Positions 47,696 to 56,819 of a stretch of DNA of 64,000 bases are shown piece by piece (the first letter of the stretch is position 1; every line of letters starts with the position of its first letter). The stretch is from positions 1-64,000 of the forward strand of contig JAPOQZ010000266.1 in assembly GCA_026710435.1 (NCBI GenBank), given 5' to 3'. The notes beneath the pieces are model-generated. The model saw nothing but the letters and a program-made list of their open reading frames with translations, was not told the origin of the DNA and did no database searches. The position numbers and the translations under genes are program-made. This DNA is from a bacterium. Lineage in GTDB: Bacteria > Actinomycetota > Acidimicrobiia > Spongiisociales > Spongiisociaceae.

Positions 47696-48745
47696 TCAGA
47701 CCGGGGGTGGGGAAGGGGTTCGGGAAGTGTGCTCGGCCGACAGCAGGGCTTTCCCGGAGGGGCTCATCAGGGCGGCCGCCACCCCTATGAGGGTTACCGC
47801 TCCGCCGCCGACATGGACCAGCGTCACAGTTTCTCCGAGGAAGAACCAGGCCATGGCTCCTGCCAGGAAGGGAAGGGCGAGGTTCATGAGCGGAGGTACG
47901 TTGGCCGGCACCCAGCGCAGGCTCCAAGTCAGCAGGATGGCGCCGAGGCCGCCCGGTATGACGACCAGGCCCAGGACGTAGAACATGTCGGTGCTCGTAA
48001 CTTGCCAGATGTCCTGGCGGGTGACGAGACAGAACAGCGACACGAACAGGGCGCTGACCAGGAGATAGCCCATCGTCAACGGCATGGTGTCCATCGTTCC
48101 CCTGGCCAGCTTCAGGGTTACGAACTGCAGCGAGTAGGCGATCACGGACACGACGCCCAGAGCGATACCGAATGGGTTGCCGTCCGCTCCGGTGGACCCC
48201 CCAAGGATCACCACGGACGAACCAAGAATCGCCACCAGCGTCCACAGTCGGAAGCGTATGCCTGGACGTTCCCCGAACAGCGGGATGGCCCACAGCGCGA
48301 TGAGGACCGGATTGAGCATGGTCAGCAGCGAGATGTCCGCAACGGACGTGAACTTGACCGCGATCATGAACATAGTGGTGGACACCGCATTGAAGAAACC
48401 CGCCCAAGCCGGGATCTTCCACTCCCGGCCGCCTGGCAGGGCGAGATCGAGACGCCCGGCTAGGGCGACCACTGCGAAGGTCACCGCGATCCCGATCCAG
48501 GAGCGCCAGAACGCGAACACCGGACCGCTCGTCGATGACGCTTGGACGAAGACCGGAGCGGTGCTGAAGGCGACCACCGACAGCCCGATCATTATCAGAG
48601 GTCGGCGCGTGCCGAGGTCACGCAGCCTTCGTGCTGCGGAGGGGGGGTTCAGCACTTCACTCGAGTGCTGAACACGGTGCGGGGGTCGTTCTCCATTTCG
48701 CCCTCTCGGAGGGTGCGCGGATGGGCGGGCGCGACCTTCTCCCAA
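47696..48745 (-). CDS. EamA/DMT-family transporter
   Basis: PLIMIGLSVVAFSTAPVFVQASSTSGPVFAFWRSWIGIAVTFAVVALAG... ten TM pattern. Start uncertain. Confidence 0.85.
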   Translation of the reverse strand: MGEGRARPSAHPPRGRNGERPPHRVQHSSEVLNPPSAARRLRDLGTRRPLIMIGLSVVAFSTAPVFVQASSTSGPVFAFWRSWIGIAVTFAVVALAGRLDLALPGGREWKIPAWAGFFNAVSTTMFMIAVKFTSVADISLLTMLNPVLIALWAIPLFGERPGIRFRLWTLVAILGSSVVILGGSTGADGNPFGIALGVVSVIAYSLQFVTLKLARGTMDTMPLTMGYLLVSALFVSLFCLVTRQDIWQVTSTDMFYVLGLVVIPGGLGAILLTWSLRWVPANVPPLMNLALPFLAGAMAWFFLGETVTLVHVGGGAVTLIGVAAALMSPSGKALLSAEHTSRTPSPPPV

Positions 48746-48844
48746 GGGGAGTGCCGAACAGTGACGATTGCTCGGGCCTGCCGCCCGCCGACCCAGGAAC
48801 CATGCCGGCGATGGCAGGCGCTGGTGGATTGCTCGGCACCCTCC
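48746..48844. mobile_element. MITE-like family 1, copy 5
   Basis: ggggagtgccgaacagtgacgattgctcgggcctgccgcccgccgacccaggaaccatgccggcg...ctggtggattgctcggcaccctcc|TA. Confidence 0.88.
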
Positions 48845-48976
48845 TAAACTCTACGCAGTCCGCATGTGAAACACCGCCGGATGTTTCTGAGTTGTCGCTA
48901 AGCGTCGCCGCCACCGTTGTTCCCGGGTGAGCAACACCCCTCAGCGCGCCCTCCACGAGCGCCTCGCCTGGCTCCA

Positions 48977-49933
48977 TCACAGGGGTTGGCGGATCTCGAA
49001 GCGTTCCTCGTTGGGTCCGGCCAGGATCGCGATCCTGTACCGATCACCTCCCACCGGCACTTCCGATGGGCCGGCGAGGATCTCGTCGGGGTTGGCCCGG
49101 TCCAGGACCTCGTCCAGGTCCGCCACATCGTGGGTATAGAGGGAGATTCCGAGGTTGCGGGGATGCATGCGACCTGTGAGCCGGCGTCCGGTGCCCTCGT
49201 AGAAGTGGACGAGGAGGTACTTGCCGCTCGGGTCCGGCGGTGCATTGAATACCAGGAAGTGCATAGGTGTGCCGGGAGGAGCTCCCACCAGTTCGTTGGC
49301 GACGTCGAGCAGGTCGTCGGCGACGTCGGCCGCGCTGCGGACATTCAATCCCAGCACCTCCCCGTAGAAACGTCTACTGGTGTCGGGATCGTCGCATATG
49401 ACCGAAACCGTGGCGATCTCGCTGTAGCGGGCGCCGGGTGGTTGAACCCGGTGCGAGCTGGCCGGGTGGTTGACCGCCACCATGAGCAGGAAGGGAACCC
49501 CGTCCGGGCCGGTGAACAGCAGTTCCTCCGTCTCGGTAGGTCCGATCACGTAGTGGATCGGTCGCGAACGGGGAGGGAAGCCGGCGGCGGTCATCTCGGC
49601 GATGGCCTCGGCCAGGTCATGGTTCGCGTAGAAGTCGATCGCCTTGGGACCCACGTCCACGGCCGCGTCCGGACCGTCAAGGTCATCTCGCACCCGCTGC
49701 GTGGCAGGCGGGTCGTGTTCCACCAACCGGAGGTGGCCACTCGGGTAGCCCTGATAGGAGAGGTGAGTGACCCGCGCTGTGGTCTCCGGGTCCAGACCCC
49801 AGAGGTCGAGGAGTGGGCGGCTTGCCTCCCACTGAGACTCGATGCGAAGGCCTACCACGTCACGGAACAGGCGTAGGGCTGCCCCGGTTTCGCTTACACC
49901 GATGGTCACTATCCGCAACGGTCCTACGGACAT
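48977..49933 (-). CDS. Two-domain VOC family protein
   Basis: RIVTIGVSETGAALRLFRDVVGLRIESQWEASRP...EIATVSVICDDPDTSRRFYGEVLGLNVRSAAD. Confidence 0.85.
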   Translation of the reverse strand: MSVGPLRIVTIGVSETGAALRLFRDVVGLRIESQWEASRPLLDLWGLDPETTARVTHLSYQGYPSGHLRLVEHDPPATQRVRDDLDGPDAAVDVGPKAIDFYANHDLAEAIAEMTAAGFPPRSRPIHYVIGPTETEELLFTGPDGVPFLLMVAVNHPASSHRVQPPGARYSEIATVSVICDDPDTSRRFYGEVLGLNVRSAADVADDLLDVANELVGAPPGTPMHFLVFNAPPDPSGKYLLVHFYEGTGRRLTGRMHPRNLGISLYTHDVADLDEVLDRANPDEILAGPSEVPVGGDRYRIAILAGPNEERFEIRQPL

Positions 49934-49969
49934 GTCGCGTCCTTTCCGGAGGATAGGTTCGATCCTACT

Positions 49970-50165
49970 CCGAGCCCCGATTGTCCATCGGGGTTTGCAC
50001 CGGAGGAACGGGGTGTGGGATGTGAGCTTCTGGCGAGGGACTCCGGCCCCCTCGATAGTCTCGTTTCGGCCCGGTGCCACCTTCACCTGTTGAATGAAGC
50101 CCGGCCCGATCGCGATGGACTGGCTGATGCGGCATGTTGCCCCGGGCATGTCTGGAAACACGAAG
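49970..50165 (-). repeat. Dispersed repeat family 3, copy D
   Basis: The reverse strand reads MFPDMPGATCRISQSIAIGPGFIQQVKVAPGRNETIEGAGVPRQKLTSHTPF, matching copy E MFPDIPTAACHINHITAAGPGFTRRVKVTPGRDGTVETAVIPGQKLISHTPF. Confidence 0.85.
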
Positions 50166-50167
50166 AT

Positions 50168-51187
50168 TCAGCGCTGGGTACCTGCCAGGATCGCCTCGCG
50201 GAGTTCGGCTCTCGCCACCGCGGCATCCTGCCGGGTCAGCCCGAAGGGTTCCGGCAGGTGCGAGTAGAAGTTTCCGCATCCCACGGGCACCACCTCGTCA
50301 ACCTCATCCACTGCCGCCAGATTCATCATGACCCGATCCGGCGTGCTGACCAGGATGAAGTCACGTACCAGATCGTCGGTCAGCAGCCGGGCCGCATCCT
50401 TCCAACGTCCGAGCCCCACGAGCCCGGCGAATTCGTCGCTCAGCTCCCGGCCCGCAGCTTCGGCGAGGCGCTCCTTGTACCAGGGCCTCGACATAGCCAC
50501 GGTGAGATCAGCACGCGCCAGGTGGAGTGCCCTCTCCTCGTCTGGATCCACGGAGACCACCATTCCCGTGCTGAGATGGAACGGCCGGGCCCGATCCCGG
50601 TTGACGCTGATAATGGATATCCGGTTCCGTAGGACGGGGCGGGCTGTCATGAGATGCAGGATCACGCCGTCGCTGTGGCGGGCCGCCCACCGGAGGGTCT
50701 TGGGACCCTGCGCTCCGATCACGACCGGGACCCGGTCCGCGCCGAGACCCAATCCCGGCGAAGCAGCGCGGTGGTGATCGGTCACTATCTCGACCGGTTC
50801 GCCGGCACGTCCCCGCAGCACGGCTAGGACGCACTCGGTGAAGCTGCGCAGGCGCGCCAGGGGAGGCCGGTATCCCACGCCATGGGAGTGTTCGTTCGTG
50901 GTCGGTGTTCCGATTCCCAGGCCGAGGACGAGCCTGCGTCCGAAACTTGCGATGCTCGCGGCCGCGAGTGCGGTCTGGAGGGGTGAGCGGGTGGGCAGCG
51001 CGACTCCGATCGAGAGCGGGACGTGCTCGGTGGCGGTCAAGGCCAGAGTGGCATCGACGAAGCCGTCCCGGCCCGGTACATCTGCCGACAGGATACTGCT
51101 GGATCGGCCAAGCTCGGCCCGTCGACAATCATCGAACCAGTCACGCGAAGACTCGGACAGCGCCCGGCAATAGGAGACATGTGCCAT
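50168..51187 (-). CDS. LLM-class (F420-dependent type) oxidoreductase
   Basis: VDATLALTATEHVPLSIGVALPTRSPLQTALAAASIASFGRRLVLGLGIGTPTTNEHSHGVGYRPPLARLRSFTECVLAVLRG. Confidence 0.85.
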   Translation of the reverse strand: MAHVSYCRALSESSRDWFDDCRRAELGRSSSILSADVPGRDGFVDATLALTATEHVPLSIGVALPTRSPLQTALAAASIASFGRRLVLGLGIGTPTTNEHSHGVGYRPPLARLRSFTECVLAVLRGRAGEPVEIVTDHHRAASPGLGLGADRVPVVIGAQGPKTLRWAARHSDGVILHLMTARPVLRNRISIISVNRDRARPFHLSTGMVVSVDPDEERALHLARADLTVAMSRPWYKERLAEAAGRELSDEFAGLVGLGRWKDAARLLTDDLVRDFILVSTPDRVMMNLAAVDEVDEVVPVGCGNFYSHLPEPFGLTRQDAAVARAELREAILAGTQR

Positions 51188-51443
51188 TGGTGATCTCGTC
51201 TTCTCGTGGTCGGGCATGCGGAACAACACGTAAACGCCCGCGGAGTCCTGCTTGTTCCGACTATGGGAACCATAGCTAACGCCAGAGAATAACCAACGGA
51301 CACAAGGCGAGGTGATGATCCGATACGATAGGCAAAGGTTCGAGGATATCCCCCGACGATCCTGGAAATGATCGCCGTTTACAGACTTTTGAACTAGAAA
51401 CCTGTAAGAAGGTTGAAGCTGGTGGGGCAGAGTATCGATTCTC

Positions 51444-52050
51444 ATGCAATTGGACAACACGGATCTGGAGATTGTTCGCCTGCTAGGAGGGTGCTGAGCA
51501 ATCCACCAGCGGCCTGCCAACCGCCGGCATAATTCCTGGGCTGGCGGGCGGCAGGCCCGAGCAATCGTCATTGTTCAGCACCCTGCTAAGTGAAGACGGC
51601 CGGGCAAGTTACAGCGATATATCGAAATCCATCAGGGTTAGCGCGGGGACCGTTCGCAATCGAATCAACCACATGCGCTCAGCTGGCTTTCTCCATGTCA
51701 AGGGATGGCTCTATCCCTATCGTTCTGGGGTTGGCGTCCATGCGATCCTGCTGGTCAAGGTTCGATGCGGGCGGGTCGACGAGGCAATTTCGGCCCTCGT
51801 AGACCTCGACGAGACCGGCTACGTGGCGACTCCGGCAGGTTCCTGGGACGCAGTGGTCGACGTATTCTGTGACGATGTGGCGCATCTACGTCGGTTTATA
51901 CACGACAAGATTCAGAGGATCGATGGTGTCCTGGACTTCTCCACCCATCTCGTAACAGAGACCAAATACGAGTCGAGCGTCAACTTTCTCGGAATCTACT
52001 CTGACTCCAGGGGTGGAACTGCTCCGTCAGTGCCCCCAACCCGAGTCTGA
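51444..52050 (+). pseudogene. Lrp/AsnC-family regulator interrupted by MITE family 1
   Basis: MQLDNTDLEIVRLL | 103-bp insertion | SEDGRASYSDISKSIRVSAGTVRNRINHMRSAGFLHVKG... Removing the element plus one TA restores an uninterrupted Lrp N-terminus. The remaining ORF could start at TTG 51571 inside the element. Confidence 0.85.
51486..51586. mobile_element. MITE-like family 1, copy 6 (101 bp, TA-flanked, gene-disrupting)
   Basis: cctgc|TA|ggagggtgctgagcaatccaccagcggcctgccaaccgccggcataattcctgggctggcgggcggcaggcccgagcaatcgtcattgttcagcaccctgc|TA|agtgaagac. Confidence 0.93.
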
Positions 52051-52193
52051 CCAGCGCGGGGCGGGACTACCTGCCTGTGGAGGCGCTGGCGACCGGGTAG
52101 CATGAGGTGCCGCGGAGGCGGTTTCCGACTGTCGCCGGCCCGGAGAGTCCGTCCTTCGCATCTTGGTCAGAATGGACATCCCGGGGAGTACCG

Positions 52194-53120
52194 ATGATCT
52201 CACCTATATCGGTTGCCACGATCGGGGTCAGCGACCTCGAGAGATCGGCCAGGTTCTACCGACACCTGCTGGATTGGGAGTTGGTGGCGGCAGGGGACGT
52301 GGACGGGCCCGATCTCGAGGCCCTATGGCGAATGCCCGCCGGCCTGCGTGGTCGGGCGGTGGTGATAGGTGCTCCCGGCACCGCCCTGGGTCGCGTCCGG
52401 CTCATCGAATGGGCGAAGCCGGGAGAGATGGTGCGCGATCCCGCCCGGAACCAGGACTTCGGGCACTACGCCCTCAACTTTCGGGTTGGCGATCTGGAGT
52501 CGGTCTGGGAACGCCTCGAGGAGATCGGGGGCAGCGCCAGGTCGAGGCCCAACACATGGGTGGTGGCTGAAGGTATCCTCGCCCATGACTCGCTGTGCTA
52601 CGACCCCGACCGCATTACATGTGACGTGTTCGAGCTTCCCGACGAGGGCCCACTCGGTCCTCTGGGCGATCGCCCGTCCAGCGAACTCCAGACGATGGCG
52701 ATCCGTCCGAGCGACATTGCTGCTTCAGTGGCGTTCTACCAGGGCTTGGGATATGAGGTTTGGTACGACCACAAGACCGACGGGATAGAGGGATTCCTCC
52801 ATCTCCCGGAGGGCACCACGCTCCACAATGTGAACTTCCACATGCCGCGGCAGAGCCGTAACGGGCGCGTCGAGCTGGCCGCTTACCTCGGGTTTCCCGG
52901 AGTGCCGACTTCGCATCTGGCGGTGCCTCCCAATATCGGCATCATGTCGATCACGTTCGAGAGCGATGACTTCGACCACGACGTGAGCCTCTTGGAGAAG
53001 GTGGGAGGCTTCCCGGTTGCTACTTCTGACGGGGTGGAGATCGTACCTTATGGGCCAACCAGGGTCGCCACGTACTTGGGACCCGACGGCGAGGCCATCG
53101 AATTGGTGGAGGTCGGATGA
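52194..53120 (+). CDS. Two-domain VOC family protein
   Basis: ISVATIGVSDLERSARFYRHLLDWELVAAGDVDG...FGHYALNFRVGDLESVWERLEEIGG...ELQTMAIRPSDIAASVAFYQGLGYEVWYDHK. Confidence 0.85.
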   Translation: MISPISVATIGVSDLERSARFYRHLLDWELVAAGDVDGPDLEALWRMPAGLRGRAVVIGAPGTALGRVRLIEWAKPGEMVRDPARNQDFGHYALNFRVGDLESVWERLEEIGGSARSRPNTWVVAEGILAHDSLCYDPDRITCDVFELPDEGPLGPLGDRPSSELQTMAIRPSDIAASVAFYQGLGYEVWYDHKTDGIEGFLHLPEGTTLHNVNFHMPRQSRNGRVELAAYLGFPGVPTSHLAVPPNIGIMSITFESDDFDHDVSLLEKVGGFPVATSDGVEIVPYGPTRVATYLGPDGEAIELVEVG

Positions 53121-53695
53121 ACATACGTGGGATTCCATTCGAGGAGATGGACTCCTCGATGCGCCGCAGGGCTGAGGCGGCCGCAGAACTCAGCGGCGAC
53201 ATGCGGTTCATCCGGGCAATAGCAGCAGCTCCCCACATGGTCGACTTCTACTTCGGCGGCTTCTACGAAGATGTGTTCTTCGGTGGCGAGGTTCCGATCA
53301 TCACCAAGGAATTGGTCCGGCTGAGGCTCTCGAACCTGCACGGGTGTGCCTTCTGAAACCGCACCAATCCCGTCTCGGCGAGACGGAACGGAGTAAGCGA
53401 GGAACAGATCGAAGCAGTGGCTGGAGACATCCGATCTGGTCCCTTCACCGAGGCCGAGAAGGCGGCTCTGGCTCTAGCCACGGTCCTGTCCAACGCGGTT
53501 CAGGATGGGTTGGTGGATGAACAGCTGGCGGCCGAGTTGCACCGCCACTACACGGACGGCCAGATCATGGAACTGGCGATGGTGATCGCCATACTCACCG
53601 GCATGGCCCGCATGCTGTTTGCCTTCGACCTCGCGGATCGAGAGCAGGCTTGTCCGGTCGGTGGTTTGTCCGGGGGTCAGAGCAACGACAACTGA
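53117..53695 (+). CDS. Candidate selenoprotein: carboxymuconolactone decarboxylase/AhpD-like with in-frame UGA (CxxU)
   Basis: Continuous frame across TGA 53354-53356: ...KELVRLRLSNLHGCAF(U)NRTNPVSARRNGVSEEQIEAVAGDIRSGPFTEAEKAALALATVLSNAVQDGLVDEQLAAELHRHYTDGQIMELAMVIAILTGMARMLFAFDL... A hairpin follows the UGA. Confidence 0.75.
53370..53386 (+). promoter_or_regulatory. Candidate bacterial SECIS hairpin
   Basis: CCGTCTC-GGC-GAGACGG: perfect 7-bp stem, loop starting with G, loop beginning 20 nt after the UGA. Confidence 0.6.
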
Positions 53696-54723
53696 CTCGA
53701 TGTTTCATCCACGCACCGGAGGGGAGAGTATCCGGGCGTGAGGGCGTGAGAGGTGTCGAGGTAGACCTTGGCCTCGGGCGCGCCGCTGAACCGGCCGTGA
53801 CTCCACCGCACCTCTACGTGCCCGTCCACACGCCGTGGTGTCCCAGAAGTCCTGTCCATGAGTTCGGCCCACCACCTGACTACGGGCTGTCCGGCGCTCG
53901 TATCGGGTTCTGCCTCGAATGCCCGGAACCCGTAACGCTGCCGGAAGTCCCATGGCGTACCGACCCGGAAGCGCACCGGCTGTCCGGCCGACGCCGTGCC
54001 CAGGATGAAGTAGGGCGCGGCTTGGAGGCGGAGCAGGCGCCACAGCATCTCCTCGCGCGCTAAACGGTCGGTGCCGAGAGCCCTCTGCCACCGGGTGGCA
54101 GACGCGCTAGAGACAGCCGCGCAGAACCGCCGGTAGGGACCGGCAATGTCAGGCGGCCACGTGCGTTCGAAGCGTCCCTTCAACCTGAGGCGGTCGGTAC
54201 TGGTGAGCCGATCGAGAGTTGACGGAAGATCGCCGCTGCCGAAGTGCTTCCGGCATGCGCGGTACAGCTCCTGGTATTCGGTTGGGGCCGCCTCAAGGTA
54301 CCAATCGGTCCCGTCCCCTCGGCGGTTGGCCAGCAGGCGGTCGAACAGGTGAGCGGGAGAGACGTTGTAGAGCACATTCGATCTGTATTTGCAGCTTATG
54401 AGGAAGACGTAGTCGACGCGGAGATCAACGGGGATCTGCTCGTAGCCAGGGGGATTCTGGTTTCCTTTCCATTCAACCCTTTCCGGCACCCGATCCTTCA
54501 ATCCGTCCGCTGACGACGCGAAGGCCCGACCGTTTTCCCAAGCGTCCTCGAACAGCTGGTGCTGTTCCCCAGCAGCCCGCGCATCCTTCAATTGGTTGAA
54601 GTGCCGTCCGGCGACGTTGAGCATCTCTCTCGGGCGCGCATCCAGGGCTTCGTCCAGGCACTCGATTCCAAGCATGGCCAGACCTGTAACGATCTCCGAT
54701 ATCTCGGTGCGGAGGCTGGCCAC
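53677..54723 (-). CDS. Probable type II restriction endonuclease
   Basis: Adjacent to a DNA methyltransferase on the same strand. VDLRVDYVFLISCKYRSNVLYN resembles a PD-(D/E)XK variant with SCK in the catalytic strand. Confidence 0.6.
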   Translation of the reverse strand: MASLRTEISEIVTGLAMLGIECLDEALDARPREMLNVAGRHFNQLKDARAAGEQHQLFEDAWENGRAFASSADGLKDRVPERVEWKGNQNPPGYEQIPVDLRVDYVFLISCKYRSNVLYNVSPAHLFDRLLANRRGDGTDWYLEAAPTEYQELYRACRKHFGSGDLPSTLDRLTSTDRLRLKGRFERTWPPDIAGPYRRFCAAVSSASATRWQRALGTDRLAREEMLWRLLRLQAAPYFILGTASAGQPVRFRVGTPWDFRQRYGFRAFEAEPDTSAGQPVVRWWAELMDRTSGTPRRVDGHVEVRWSHGRFSGAPEAKVYLDTSHALTPGYSPLRCVDETSSQLSLL

Positions 54724-54802
54724 AATCCGATCGGCCTACTGCGAGCGGTTCGGCCTGGCGCGCCCAAGCATTTCAGTAGGCGTGGATGCTGTCCTGCCCA
54801 TC

Positions 54803-55744
54803 TCAACCCTCACCAGTACCCGCCTGAGCTATCCGTGTCCTCGCCAGCTCCACGTAGGTCGGGTCGATGTCATAGCCCACCGCGCGGCGGTTGGCTTCGA
54901 CCGCCGCCACCAGGGTGGTACCGGAACCCATGAACGGGTCCAGCACCAGATCCTGTTCGTACGTGTACAACTGGATCAGGCGGGCTGGCAACTCCACCGG
55001 GAAAGGTGCCGGATGCCCGATCCTGCTCGCATGGGCGGGAGGAATCTCCCAGACATCCAGGGTCGCTTCCATGAACTCGTCCCGGCCGATCGTTGCCTTG
55101 TGGGGGAGTCCGTCCTCCCGGCGCCGGGCGGGAGACAGAGCACGATTGAACCGGCCCTTGCCGGCGATAACGACCCGTTCGGTGACGTCCCGCAAGACGG
55201 GGTTGGTCGGGCTGCGCCACGACCCCCAAGCGCAGGATCCGCTGGAGGCCTTGGCCTTGCGCCAGATGACCTCTCCGCGCAGCAGAAGACCCAGGTCGTC
55301 CTGGAGGATGCGGATCACATCGGCGCTGAGGCTGCGGTATGGCTTACGTCCCAGGTTGGCGACGTTGACCGCGATCCGTCCACCTGGCTCGAGAACCCGC
55401 AGGCACTCTCCGAAGACATCGCGAAGAAGGGTCAGATAGTCGACGTAGGATTCGGGAACCTGCCGGCCCGCCACTGCCTGCTCGTAGTCCTTCCCGACGA
55501 AGTACGGCGGTGAGGTCACGACCAGAGCGACGCTGTTGTCAGGGAGTTGCTCCATCTTCCGGCTATCGCCATGGATGGGCTGGGGCTGGTCGAACCCGTC
55601 GGCCGGCTTGACACGATCGTCGGTAGACAGCTCTGGTGGAGCGAACCGGGCGTAGAAGGCGGAGGCATCGTGACCCTCGCGCCGGCCCGCTCCGAAGCTC
55701 GATGTGGCTGTGCTCCTCCGAGAATCCTGTGTGTGGTGCGCCAC
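54803..55744 (-). CDS. DNA methyltransferase (m4C/m6A, beta-type motif order)
   Basis: VVTSPPYFVGKDYEQ (motif IV) precedes DLVLDPFMGSGTTLVAAVEANRRAVGYDID (motif I). Confidence 0.92.
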   Translation of the reverse strand: MAHHTQDSRRSTATSSFGAGRREGHDASAFYARFAPPELSTDDRVKPADGFDQPQPIHGDSRKMEQLPDNSVALVVTSPPYFVGKDYEQAVAGRQVPESYVDYLTLLRDVFGECLRVLEPGGRIAVNVANLGRKPYRSLSADVIRILQDDLGLLLRGEVIWRKAKASSGSCAWGSWRSPTNPVLRDVTERVVIAGKGRFNRALSPARRREDGLPHKATIGRDEFMEATLDVWEIPPAHASRIGHPAPFPVELPARLIQLYTYEQDLVLDPFMGSGTTLVAAVEANRRAVGYDIDPTYVELARTRIAQAGTGEG

Positions 55745-55848
55745 GTATCATCTCCTCCCCACACCGATCTTACATGCTTGTCATTAGCCAGGTTAGGTCC
55801 CGGGTGTGACAGGATGGACGGTCAGTGCCTGATCCCTCCTTGCGCCGG

Positions 55849-56706
55849 TCAATTGCCCGTTATCAGGTAGGAGAGGGTGCGGTTGGCATTCATCGGAGCC
55901 CACTGCTTGAAGCCGGGCCAGTGCCCGTAGCGGGGCCTGAGGCGTTCAGCCACACGGGCGCATGTCTCGTTGCGGACCCGCTCGGTCATCTGGACCCCGT
56001 CCTCGCCGGGTAGCGGCTTCTGCCCACCCATCGAGGCGAACTCCTGGGCGGAGATGTCGATGAGTTCGTGGAAGTAGGCCCGGTAGTCCTCGGCCCAGGA
56101 ACGTTCGCCCGGGCCGAGATGGCCGCCCATGACGATGTCGAACTGCTCCTCCTCGAGAGCGTCGAGGGTGGAGACTATCCCGGCCAGGTCCGAGTCGGCC
56201 AGGTCCCGATACGGGGCCACTCCCGGCTCGATGACGTCGGAGAACACCAGCAGCCTGCCCCCGTCGGTATCGGCGAACAGAGCGATGTTCGAGTCCGAGT
56301 GGTTGGGCCCGAAGTACTTGGTCCTGATGCTCACGCCGCCGAACACCAGAACCTCCTCGTCGGCGACCAGCCGGGTGGGGATTCGGATATCGCCTGCGGC
56401 CCTACGCACGATTCGCTCCGCTGCCTGGGGATGGGCGATCACTTCCGCGTCTTCGCTGAGTACACGGGCGCCGCAGGCGTGATCGCGATGGTCGTGGGTG
56501 TAGACGATGGCCACCACCGGCGCGTCGGTAACGGTTGAGATCGCGGTGCGGTAGGCCGAGGCGGCGTGGTCGTCGATCGGGTCCACGGCACACACACCAT
56601 CCGGCGTCACGAAGAAGGGACTGGAGTAGAACCCGGTCCGCCATCTGAAGACGTACACTCCGCCTCCGAGGTTGTCCACTTCCCAATCACGAGTTGTCGA
56701 CGTCAT
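55849..56706 (-). CDS. MBL-fold metallo-hydrolase
   Basis: VVAIVYTHDHRDHACGARVLSEDAEVIAHPQAAERIVRRAAGDIRIPTR. Paralog of 27614..28462. Confidence 0.88.
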   Translation of the reverse strand: MTSTTRDWEVDNLGGGVYVFRWRTGFYSSPFFVTPDGVCAVDPIDDHAASAYRTAISTVTDAPVVAIVYTHDHRDHACGARVLSEDAEVIAHPQAAERIVRRAAGDIRIPTRLVADEEVLVFGGVSIRTKYFGPNHSDSNIALFADTDGGRLLVFSDVIEPGVAPYRDLADSDLAGIVSTLDALEEEQFDIVMGGHLGPGERSWAEDYRAYFHELIDISAQEFASMGGQKPLPGEDGVQMTERVRNETCARVAERLRPRYGHWPGFKQWAPMNANRTLSYLITGN

Positions 56707-56819
56707 GATCCTTCCTCACTTTTCCCTCCCCGGTATGTACAGGGCGATGCCGGATGATGATAGGTTTAGCTGGCTCACCCGTTCGGAGCGACCGGCGGAC
56801 TCGTAAGAGGAGAGACCCA

